The notes beneath the pieces are model-generated. The model did not search any database and was not told the DNA's origin. It saw only the letters and a program-made list of their open reading frames with translations. A program made the translations under genes and the position numbers. A stretch of 7,635 nucleotides of DNA from Maribacter sp. (GTDB lineage Bacteria; Bacteroidota; Bacteroidia; Flavobacteriales; Flavobacteriaceae): NCBI GenBank assembly GCA_030730545.1, contig JANQUX010000158.1, positions 1 through 7,635 of the forward strand. The letters are read 5' to 3'. Below are positions 1 through 6,576 of this stretch, piece after piece; positions within the stretch are counted from its first letter, which is position 1; every line of letters begins with the position of its first letter.

Positions 1-517
1 ATAAATCTACAAGTCCCTCTGGGGTCTTCACAAAAATACTTTTGTTCTCTCTATCAATCTTGGTAACAATATCATCGTTACCAGGTATAAGCAGTTGCTT
101 ATCTTCTTTTTCGACTTCGAACAAGGCTTGCGCTGTAGTATCGTTTACACTTTGTACAATACCAATATCACCATGAACGGAGTCTATCATGGTAAAACCG
201 ATTATTTCGTGATAATAAAACTTGTTCCCCGTTAGTTTAGGCAACATGGTAAGGGGTAAATAGAGTCCAGATTTCATAATGCGGTCTGCATCAGATTCTG
301 ATTTCACCTCTTCAAAATCTATACGAAGTAAGTCCGATTTATGAAGTCGGCATTTTTTAATAAAAAATGGAACCAGATTGTTTCCTAAAGAAACGAATAC
401 TGATTCCATATTTTCGTATATCTCGGGATCATCGGTATCTAGTTTTACTAGCACCTCACCTTTGAAACTATATTTTGAAACGATATTACCTAGGTAGAAA
501 CAATCTTCCTTTCGCAT
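1..517 (-). CDS. rimM: Ribosome maturation factor RimM (3' end cut by window edge)
   Basis: RimM is a cytoplasmic assembly factor that binds ribosomal protein S19 and helps mature the head of the 30S subunit and process 16S rRNA. I translated 172 residues from the ATG at 517; the frame stays open to base 1. The N-terminal RimM barrel (about residues 6-90) starts with the family signature LGNIVSKYSFKGEV, and a C-terminal PRC-barrel (about 100-172) contains FYYHEIIGF, a GDIGIV turn, and LLIPGNDDIV. The visible end, TPEGLVDL, matches the usual RimM C-terminus (GL-DLY-type), so only a few residues should be missing. It starts 13 bases after the rpsP stop and has no visible promoter of its own, so it is almost certainly co-transcribed with rpsP, the common bacterial pairing. 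There is no clear Shine-Dalgarno sequence, only an AAGAAG stretch shortly before the ATG. Family assignment is secure. Confidence 0.95.
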   Translation of the reverse strand, partial: MRKEDCFYLGNIVSKYSFKGEVLVKLDTDDPEIYENMESVFVSLGNNLVPFFIKKCRLHKSDLLRIDFEEVKSESDADRIMKSGLYLPLTMLPKLTGNKFYYHEIIGFTMIDSVHGDIGIVQSVNDTTAQALFEVEKEDKQLLIPGNDDIVTKIDRENKSIFVKTPEGLVDL

Positions 518-530
518 AGCTTCTTAAAAA

Positions 531-1106
531 TTATGCTTTATCTTGTTCAGCAGCAGGAGCTTCTGGAGTTTCAACAACTTGTTCTGGCTCGCCAGCAGCT
601 TCAACAGCTTCTACCTCAGCTTCAGCGTTTTCACCTTCAGCAACTTCTGGTAAAGCAGCAGCGGCAGCATCAGCAGCACGCTTATCGTTTACTTCTTTTT
701 CCAATTTCAAAGCAGCAGTTCTAGCATCAGCTTTAACTTTATCTAAACCACCAACTTTATCAGCAATAGCTTGTTCTTTTTCAGAAACCCAAGTATTGAA
801 TTTTTCTTCAGCCTGCTCTTCAGTTAATGCACCTTTACGAACACCACCTAATAAGTGATGCTTTAAAAGAACACCTCTATAAGAAAGAATTGCTTTAGCA
901 GTATCTGTAGGTTGTGCACCATTTTGCAACCATTTTACTGAACTATCAACATCAAGTTCAATTGTTGCAGGGTTTGTATTAGGATTGTAGATACCTAATT
1001 TCTCTAAGAATTTACCATCTCTTTTAGCTCTTGCATCTGCAGCAACTACCCAATAGAATGGTTTTCCTTTTTTACCGTGTCTTTGTAATCTAATTTTTAC
1101 TGGCAT
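531..1106 (-). CDS. rpsP: 30S ribosomal protein S16 with long acidic C-terminal extension
   Basis: S16 is a primary component of the 30S subunit that binds 16S rRNA in the body of the subunit. Residues 1-85 are the conserved core: MPVKIRLQRHGKKGKPFYWV at the start, then ADARAKRDGKFLEKLGIYNP and the end of the core around LSYRGVLLKHHLL. The protein is 191 residues, about twice the usual 80-90. The extra part has two segments: a charged, probably helical stretch (about 95-150, rich in Lys, Glu and Ala) and an acidic tail (151-191) with twelve Glu and one Asp but a single Lys. Long S16 tails are, as far as I know, common in Bacteroidota, so this is not a frameshift fusion. The ATG at 1106 is fixed by the universal MPVKIRL-type start. 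It is the first gene of the operon with rimM and is driven by the promoter at 1178-1207. The repetitive GCA/GAA codons of the tail create a spurious Gln-rich frame on the other strand. Confidence 0.97.
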   Translation of the reverse strand: MPVKIRLQRHGKKGKPFYWVVAADARAKRDGKFLEKLGIYNPNTNPATIELDVDSSVKWLQNGAQPTDTAKAILSYRGVLLKHHLLGGVRKGALTEEQAEEKFNTWVSEKEQAIADKVGGLDKVKADARTAALKLEKEVNDKRAADAAAAALPEVAEGENAEAEVEAVEAAGEPEQVVETPEAPAAEQDKA

Positions 1107-1173
1107 ATCACATTAATTTGTAGGGTGCCCGACCCTTGATTATTAATTCTAGTTTTTCGCTTACTCTTAAGCG
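1107..1173 (-). promoter_or_regulatory. 5' leader of rpsP with two hairpins
   Basis: From the predicted transcription start near 1172 the rpsP message would carry about 65 untranslated bases. Two hairpins can be drawn. Hairpin 1 (1173 to 1158 on the minus strand) has a perfect 6-bp stem CGCUUA/UAAGCG closed by AGAG, and would sit at the very 5' end. Hairpin 2 (1136 to 1122) has a 5-bp stem AGGGU/ACCCU with loop CGGGC, and ends about 15 bases before the ATG. Neither is followed by a U-run, so they are not terminators. They could protect the 5' end or form an autoregulatory site for S16. Ribosomal-protein leaders of this kind are widespread, but I cannot confirm that this one matches a described family. 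The pairing is seen in the sequence; the function is inference. Confidence 0.45.
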
Positions 1174-1177
1174 GGTG

Positions 1178-1207
1178 CAAATATAATTCAAAATACCGAA
1201 ATGACAA
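1178..1207 (-). promoter_or_regulatory. Bacteroidota-type promoter for rpsP-rimM
   Basis: On the minus strand there is TTG at 1207-1205, exactly 19 bases, then TATATTTG at 1185-1178. This is a full match to the Bacteroidota primary sigma factor consensus (TTG, about 19 bases, TAnnTTTG). Transcription would start about six bases further on, near 1172, leaving a leader of about 65 bases before the rpsP ATG at 1106. The bases just after the -7 element (CACCCGCT) closely match those at the tRNA-Asp promoter in the same window. Confidence 0.85.
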
Positions 1208-1210
1208 CCA

Positions 1211-1233
1211 CTATTAATAGTTATTTAAATAAC
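1211..1233. repeat. Two abutting perfect palindromes upstream of the rpsP promoter
   Basis: CTATTAATAG (1211-1220) is a perfect 10-base palindrome, and GTTATTTAAATAAC (1220-1233) is a perfect 14-base palindrome; they share base 1220. They lie just beyond the TTG element (1205-1207) of the rpsP promoter, where an upstream activating AT-rich element or a regulator site would sit. Both are nearly all A and T, which raises the chance of coincidence. No role is known. Confidence 0.4.
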
Positions 1234-1451
1234 CATAGAAAGATTTCAAAATAATTCAGATGTAAAAATAAAAAAAAATCACACCAACTACATTAAACAC
1301 TTGTGTAAAACAACAATCAATTATTCATATTAAAGATTAAAATTTAGTGAATCATTCTTAATTATACACCAATGATGTCGTTCGTTAATAACTCTTAGTA
1401 ACTACACTTTTTCAAGCAACTCCTTTTTTGTAATTTTATAGGCACTTTTTA

Positions 1452-1467
1452 GGTCAAGTAACTGACC
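1452..1467. repeat. Short inverted repeat just upstream of dnaE
   Basis: GGTCA (1452-1456) and TGACC (1463-1467) form a perfect 5-base inverted repeat with a 6-base centre, ending 26 bases before the dnaE ATG. It is flanked by two copies of CACTTTT (1443-1449 and 1467-1473) exactly 24 bases apart. This could be an operator or chance; nothing in the window decides it. Confidence 0.3.
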
Positions 1468-1493
1468 ACTTTTGAACACACAGAAAACTCGCT

Positions 1494-4400
1494 ATGTACC
1501 TCATCTTTGATACCGAAACCACCGGTCTTCCAAAAAATTGGAACGCCCCTATTACCGACACCGACAACTGGCCGCGTTGTATACAAATAGCATGGCAGTT
1601 GCATGACGAAATGGGAAAATGCATTGAGCATGAAGACTATCTAGTTCGCCCAGACGGATTCAACATTCCCTATGACGCCGAACAAATTCACGGTATATCT
1701 ACTGAGCTGGCAGAGCAAAAAGGTATTTCTCTTTCTGAGGTATTAGAGAAATTCAACATAGCGATGTCTAAAACAAAATTTGTAGTAGGGCAAAATGTGG
1801 GTTTCGATTTAAATATTATGGGTGCGGAATTCCACCGAATGGGTGTCGAAAATCCGTTACAAGAACTTCCTATTTTAGACACTTGTACAGAGCATACGGC
1901 ACAACTTTGCCAAATACCCGGTGGTCGTGGCGGTAAGTTCAAGCTTCCTACATTAACAGAATTACATCAATACTTATTTGGCGAACCTTTTGGCGAAGCG
2001 CACAATGCAACTGCCGATGTTGAGGCGACCACGCGTTGCTTTTTAGAGCTTATACGTAAGCAAGAGTACACCAAAGAACAGTTGGATGTTCAACCTGATT
2101 ATTTCAAGAATTTCTCTGAGGCGAATCCAAAAGAAATTGAACTTATCGGTCTTAAACATATCAACCTAAAAAAGGCATCGAAAAAAATAGCCGATGCACT
2201 TTGGGCAAAAGATACGGGCAGTGTAACAGAAAAAGAAATAGAAGTGAACTTGGCAACATTAGAAAATGCCAGTTTTGCACATCTACACAACCATACACAG
2301 TTCTCGATATTACAATCCACCACCAGTATATCAGATCTAATTGCCAATACCGCCAAAGCAAAAATGCCTGCGGTCGCAATGACGGATCATGCGAACATGA
2401 TGGGCGCCTTTCACTTTGTTAGCGGTGTACTCAATCATAATAAAGGTGTAGTAGCTAGAAATGAAGCGAACCAAAAACGATTTGAAGCTACCGAAAACGG
2501 TACGTTAGAAGAAGGGCAAGAACCTTTACATGAGTTACCAGAAGCAGAAATTGAGATTACCCCAATTATAGGTTGTGAATTTCAAGTCTGTGAAGATCAT
2601 ACCAATAAATCGCAAAAAGACAACGGGTACCAAATAGTAATGCTTGCCAAGACTAAACAAGGGTATTTGAACCTTGCAAAAATGTCTTCTATAGCATTCG
2701 TTTCGGGTAAGTATTATGTTCCACGTATCGACAAGAAAGTTGTTGAGCAATACAAAGAAGATGTCATAGTTTTGACCGGTAACTTGTATGGTGAGGTTCC
2801 GAGTAAAGTTTTGAACGTAGGTGAAAATCAGGCTGAAGAAGCGTTAATTTGGTGGAAAGAGACTTTTGGCGATGACCTTTACATTGAAATCATGCGTCAC
2901 GGTCAAGAAGATGAAGACCGGGTAAACCAAGTATTGATTCAGTTTGCAAAAAAACATAATGTAAAGCTAGTTGCTACCAACAACACCTATTATGCAGAAA
3001 AGGAAAATGCACATGCGCATGATATTCTTTTATGTGTAAAGGACGGCGAAAAACAAGCTACACCGATCGGTCGTGGTCGTGGCTATCGCTACGGCTTACC
3101 AAACCAAGAATACTACTTTAAATCATCTGATGAGATGAAAGAGCTTTTTAAGGATATTCCTGAAGCTATCATCAATATTCAAGAAATCGTAGACAAGGTT
3201 GATACCTTTACCTTGGCACGTGACGTTCTGTTACCTGCTTTCGATATCCCAGAAGAATTTCAATTTGAGGAAGACAAACTAGATAAGGGTAAACGTGGTG
3301 AGAATAAATTTTTACGTCATATTACGTATGAAGGTGCCAAGAAAAGATACGGCGAAATAACGCCAGCAATTGATGAGCGATTAGACTTTGAACTTAAAGT
3401 AATCGAAAAAACCGGTTACCCTGGTTACTTCTTAATTGTAGAAGATTTTATAAGGGCCGCAAGAGCTATGGATGTATCCGTAGGTCCTGGTCGTGGATCT
3501 GCCGCAGGTTCTGCCGTTGCCTATTGTTTATGGATTACGAATTTAGACCCCATTAAGTACGACCTGCTTTTTGAGCGTTTCTTAAATCCTGATCGTGTTT
3601 CTATGCCCGATATTGATATTGACTTTGATGATGAAGGTCGTGGCCGTGTAATGGACTATGTGATCAATAAATACGGTTCAAATCAAGTGGCACAGATTAT
3701 TACGTATGGTACCATGGCAGCCAAATCTGCTATTAGAGATACAGCTCGTGCCTTAGATTTGCCTTTGCAAGATTCCGACCGCATGGCGAAGTTGATACCT
3801 GATATGTCTAAGCTGAAAAAGATTATTGGGGTCGATGAAAAAATCTTAAGAGAGAAATTCAGGTCTGAAGATTTAGAAAAAATAAATGAGCTTTTAGCGA
3901 TTTCTGAGGGCGATGGTCTTGAAGCAGAAACTTTAAACCAAGCTTATATTCTAGAGGGATCTGTTCGTAACACTGGTATTCATGCCTGTGGGGTTATTAT
4001 TACTCCCGATGATATTACCAAATTCGTACCCGTAGCGCTGGCTAAAGACTCTGAGATGTACTGTACTCAATTCGACAACTCGGTTGTGGAAGATGCAGGA
4101 TTGTTGAAGATGGATTTCTTGGGATTAAAAACACTGACCTTAATTAAGGATACCGTTAAAATCGTAAAAGCGAAACACGGTGTTGTTTTAGATCCAGAGA
4201 ATTTTCCGTTAGATGATGTAAAAACATACGAACTCTTTCAAAGAGGGGAAACTGTAGGGGTGTTCCAATATGAATCTCCTGGTATGCAGAAACACATGAG
4301 GGCTTTAAAACCTACCGTTTTTGCAGATTTAATTGCCATGAACGCTTTGTATCGTCCTGGTCCGATGGAATATATACCAAGTTTCATTGCTCGTAAACAT

Positions 4401-5930
4401 GGTACCGAAGAAATTGTATATGATCTTGATGCCAACGAAGAATACTTAGCAGAAACCTATGGTATTACAGTATACCAAGAGCAAGTGATGCTATTATCGC
4501 AAAAATTGGCAGACTTTACAAAAGGTGAAGCTGATGTCTTGCGTAAGGCGATGGGTAAAAAGCAAAAATATGTACTTGATAAAATGAAGCCTAAGTTCAT
4601 TGAACAAGCTTCAGCAAAAGGACATGCCGTTGATAAATTAGAAAAAATCTGGAAAGATTGGGAAGCATTTGCAGCGTACGCCTTCAACAAATCTCACTCT
4701 ACCTGCTATGCGTGGATCGCATACCAGACCGCATATTGCAAAGCCCACTACCCTGCCGAATATATGGCGGCGGTATTGAGTAATAATATGAATGACATTA
4801 AACAGGTTACGTTCTTCATGGAAGAATGTAAGCGAATGGGCTTAGATGTATTGGGGCCAGATGTAAACGAATCGTACTACAAATTTGCCGTGAACGATGC
4901 TGGTGCTGTCCGTTTCGGAATGGGCGCCGTAAAAGGTGTCGGTCGTGGTGCCGTTGAAACTATTGTAGAGAACAGAAAAGAAGAAGGAAGCTATAAATCC
5001 GTTTTTGATTTTGCCAAACGGATTGACCTTCGTGCCGCCAACAAAAAGGCTTTTGAAAGTTTAGCAGTTGCCGGCGGATTCGATTCTTTCGGCGACACCC
5101 ATAGAGCACAATATTTTCATGATGAGGGAGACGGAGTTACATTTCTAGAGAAGACAATTAAGTATGGCGCTAAGTTTCAAGAAAGTGAAAATTCTAGTCA
5201 AGTAAGCTTATTTGGTGATGCCAGCGAAGTACAAATACCAGAACCTGTAGTACCGCCATGTGAAGAATGGGGAACGATGGAGAAGCTTCGAAGAGAAAAA
5301 GAAGTGGTCGGTATTTATATTTCCGGACACCCATTAGATGATTTTAAAACCGAAGTAAAGGCATTTTGCAATGCCAATATAGCTTGCGTAAATGATTTGC
5401 CAACCTATGTAAATAGAGAACTTACGTTTGCCGCTGTAATAACAGACGTGCAACACAGGGTTTCTAAAAATGGGAAAGGTTGGGCGGCCTTCACCATGGA
5501 AGATTATACGGACTCTTATGAATTCCGCATTTTTGGTGAGGAGTACCTAAAATTCAGACACTTCTTAATGATCAATTCATTTGCCTACGTAAAATTATTT
5601 GTTCGTGATGGATGGATGAATAAAGATACCGGTAAAAAAGGAGATCCTAGAATGCAGTTCAACAGCTTTATGCTATTGCAGGAAGTTATGGAAACATATG
5701 CGAAGAAACTTACTATAAAATTGAACATTGCCGAACTGAAAGAAGAAAAAGTAAGAGCCTTAAAAGACGTTTTCACCAATCATAAAGGTGATCACGCCAT
5801 CAATTTTATCGTTTATGAAATGGAAGAGAAGATAAAAGTGAATTTAAATAGCCGAAAACAAAAAGTACAGATTTCAAGTGAATTATTACAACTTTTAGAA
5901 AAACAAGACGTTCATTTTAAACTAAATTAA
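1494..5930 (+). CDS. dnaE: DNA polymerase III alpha subunit with fused N-terminal proofreading exonuclease
   Basis: This is the catalytic subunit of the replicative polymerase, synthesising DNA at the fork bound to the sliding clamp. It has 1478 residues against about 1160 in E. coli; the extra length is mostly an added exonuclease. Domains in order: DEDDh 3'-5' exonuclease (about 1-187; D6 and E8 in DTETTG, D105, H170, D175); linker (188-258); PHP domain (260-510) with HLHNHT at 263 and TDH at 297 but several lost metal ligands and an insertion at about 312-356; polymerase palm and fingers with GPGRGSAAGS at 664, catalytic D706 and D708 in PDIDID and D874 in MDFLGLKT, and YRPGPM at 953; helix-hairpin-helix region (about 1140-1200); clamp-binding motif QVSLF (1236-1240); OB fold (about 1308-1395); and a short C-terminal domain. 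The ATG is set by the exonuclease motif only five residues in. There is no Shine-Dalgarno sequence. Fused alpha subunits of this type are known in Bacteroidota, so it is the expected form here. All catalytic polymerase and exonuclease residues are present. Confidence 0.98.
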   Translation: MYLIFDTETTGLPKNWNAPITDTDNWPRCIQIAWQLHDEMGKCIEHEDYLVRPDGFNIPYDAEQIHGISTELAEQKGISLSEVLEKFNIAMSKTKFVVGQNVGFDLNIMGAEFHRMGVENPLQELPILDTCTEHTAQLCQIPGGRGGKFKLPTLTELHQYLFGEPFGEAHNATADVEATTRCFLELIRKQEYTKEQLDVQPDYFKNFSEANPKEIELIGLKHINLKKASKKIADALWAKDTGSVTEKEIEVNLATLENASFAHLHNHTQFSILQSTTSISDLIANTAKAKMPAVAMTDHANMMGAFHFVSGVLNHNKGVVARNEANQKRFEATENGTLEEGQEPLHELPEAEIEITPIIGCEFQVCEDHTNKSQKDNGYQIVMLAKTKQGYLNLAKMSSIAFVSGKYYVPRIDKKVVEQYKEDVIVLTGNLYGEVPSKVLNVGENQAEEALIWWKETFGDDLYIEIMRHGQEDEDRVNQVLIQFAKKHNVKLVATNNTYYAEKENAHAHDILLCVKDGEKQATPIGRGRGYRYGLPNQEYYFKSSDEMKELFKDIPEAIINIQEIVDKVDTFTLARDVLLPAFDIPEEFQFEEDKLDKGKRGENKFLRHITYEGAKKRYGEITPAIDERLDFELKVIEKTGYPGYFLIVEDFIRAARAMDVSVGPGRGSAAGSAVAYCLWITNLDPIKYDLLFERFLNPDRVSMPDIDIDFDDEGRGRVMDYVINKYGSNQVAQIITYGTMAAKSAIRDTARALDLPLQDSDRMAKLIPDMSKLKKIIGVDEKILREKFRSEDLEKINELLAISEGDGLEAETLNQAYILEGSVRNTGIHACGVIITPDDITKFVPVALAKDSEMYCTQFDNSVVEDAGLLKMDFLGLKTLTLIKDTVKIVKAKHGVVLDPENFPLDDVKTYELFQRGETVGVFQYESPGMQKHMRALKPTVFADLIAMNALYRPGPMEYIPSFIARKHGTEEIVYDLDANEEYLAETYGITVYQEQVMLLSQKLADFTKGEADVLRKAMGKKQKYVLDKMKPKFIEQASAKGHAVDKLEKIWKDWEAFAAYAFNKSHSTCYAWIAYQTAYCKAHYPAEYMAAVLSNNMNDIKQVTFFMEECKRMGLDVLGPDVNESYYKFAVNDAGAVRFGMGAVKGVGRGAVETIVENRKEEGSYKSVFDFAKRIDLRAANKKAFESLAVAGGFDSFGDTHRAQYFHDEGDGVTFLEKTIKYGAKFQESENSSQVSLFGDASEVQIPEPVVPPCEEWGTMEKLRREKEVVGIYISGHPLDDFKTEVKAFCNANIACVNDLPTYVNRELTFAAVITDVQHRVSKNGKGWAAFTMEDYTDSYEFRIFGEEYLKFRHFLMINSFAYVKLFVRDGWMNKDTGKKGDPRMQFNSFMLLQEVMETYAKKLTIKLNIAELKEEKVRALKDVFTNHKGDHAINFIVYEMEEKIKVNLNSRKQKVQISSELLQLLEKQDVHFKLN

Positions 5931-6110
5931 ATCGGCAAGTATTAGGCTAGAAATCTAAAATGGTAAATTTTCGCAAACAGTAATCGCTAACTACAACCTT
6001 AATTTACTCGTGGACTGTAAGAAAAGAACTATATAAATAGATAAATTAGCTTGATAACTTAATAGACAAAAGGAATTGTTGACCCGTAAGGAAACAGAAG
6101 AATAATTGAC

Positions 6111-6118
6111 TAAATTTG
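6111..6118 (+). promoter_or_regulatory. Putative -7 element of the trxA promoter
   Basis: TAAATTTG is a full match to TAnnTTTG and would start transcription about 18 bases before the trxA ATG. There is no TTG at the usual 19-base distance; the nearest upstream TTGs (6076-6078 and 6079-6081) are 29 or more bases away. The rest of the 211-base spacer after dnaE holds no gene and no convincing terminator, so read-through from dnaE is possible. Confidence 0.55.
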
Positions 6119-6141
6119 TATAATCAATAAAAGTAAATAAG

Positions 6142-6459
6142 ATGGCATTAGAAATAACAGATGCTACTTTTGACGAGGTAGTATTAAAAAGCGATAAACC
6201 AGTAGTAGTAGATTTTTGGGCAGCATGGTGCGGTCCTTGTCGTATGGTTGGTCCGATTATAGACGAAGTTAGTACTGAATACGACGGTAAAGCTGTTGTT
6301 GGTAAAGTTGATGTAGATGCAAATCAAGAATTCGCAGCTAAATACGGTGTACGTAATATACCTACGGTATTAGTATTTAAAAATGGTGAAATTGTAAGCA
6401 GACAAGTAGGTGTATCGCCTAAGAAAGTTTATACAGATGCTATTGACGCAGCTTTGTAA
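6142..6459 (+). CDS. trxA: Thioredoxin
   Basis: A small cytoplasmic oxidoreductase that reduces protein disulfides through a reversible dithiol and is itself recharged by thioredoxin reductase. The 105 residues are the normal length for a single-domain thioredoxin. The active site WCGPC has its cysteines at positions 30 and 33, preceded by DFWAA with the buried Asp at 24; the cis-proline is P74 in RNIPTVLVF, and the G-E-I-V turn and final helix are present. There is no signal peptide or membrane segment, so it is cytoplasmic. It starts 211 bases after dnaE, has a perfect TAnnTTTG element just upstream, and ends before a strong terminator, so it is probably mainly monocistronic. The ATG follows an A-rich stretch (AAAGTAAATAAG) with no Shine-Dalgarno sequence, as usual in this phylum. 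Nothing is missing or odd in the protein. The genome may hold other thioredoxins, so the gene number is uncertain. Confidence 0.97.
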   Translation: MALEITDATFDEVVLKSDKPVVVDFWAAWCGPCRMVGPIIDEVSTEYDGKAVVGKVDVDANQEFAAKYGVRNIPTVLVFKNGEIVSRQVGVSPKKVYTDAIDAAL

Positions 6460-6483
6460 GCACTACATATTTATATAAAAGAT

Positions 6484-6513
6484 AAAAAGAGCTGGCATAT
6501 GTCAGCTCTTTTT
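6484..6513 (+). terminator. Rho-independent terminator after trxA
   Basis: A perfect 11-bp stem, AAAAAGAGCTG (6484-6494) with CAGCTCTTTTT (6503-6513), around the 8-base centre GCATATGT; the inner bases can extend the stem with a G-U pair and a C-G pair. The stem ends in a T-run, 24 bases after the trxA stop. Because of the matching A-run on the left arm, it could also work on the opposite strand. It separates trxA from the DUF58 gene. Confidence 0.92.
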
Positions 6514-6576
6514 ATTTGGTTTAATTTTAATTCGACCGATACATCAAGTTGAATTGTCTTTAGTATCTTTAATATT

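Larger units (their letters stand above)
1208..1493. other. AT-rich divergent spacer upstream of dnaE, no gene seen
   Basis: This is the remainder of the 387-base gap between the divergent rpsP and dnaE genes. It is very AT-rich, and I find no frame with protein-like content and no tRNA or other RNA fold. The dnaE promoter should lie here, but no perfect TTG-N19-TAnnTTTG match exists on the plus strand. The best candidate is TTG at 1428-1430 with a poor TAGGTCAA at 1450-1457, which I do not consider convincing. Two structural points are visible: abutting palindromes at 1211-1233, just upstream of the rpsP promoter, and an inverted repeat at 1452-1467, shortly before dnaE. I see no terminator on either strand, as expected for a divergent promoter region. 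Confidence 0.6.

Noticed and set aside
533..724. Gln-rich open frame on the plus strand
   Set aside because: It is the antisense of the Ala/Glu codon run in the S16 tail; its composition is a by-product of GCA/GAA repeats and S16 itself is certain.
1261..1340. Possible small RNA or leader peptide in the AT-rich spacer
   Set aside because: No promoter-terminator pair, no GC-rich fold and no frame with protein-like content; A-runs and short ACAC/GTGT arms only.
1494..2054. Exonuclease and polymerase as two separate genes (dnaQ plus dnaE)
   Set aside because: The frame is open without interruption from the exonuclease to the end of the polymerase, and fused forms are known in this phylum.
5977..6018. 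ACAGT/ACTGT inverted repeat as a dnaE terminator
   Set aside because: The arms are only five bases with a 32-base loop and no T-run follows.
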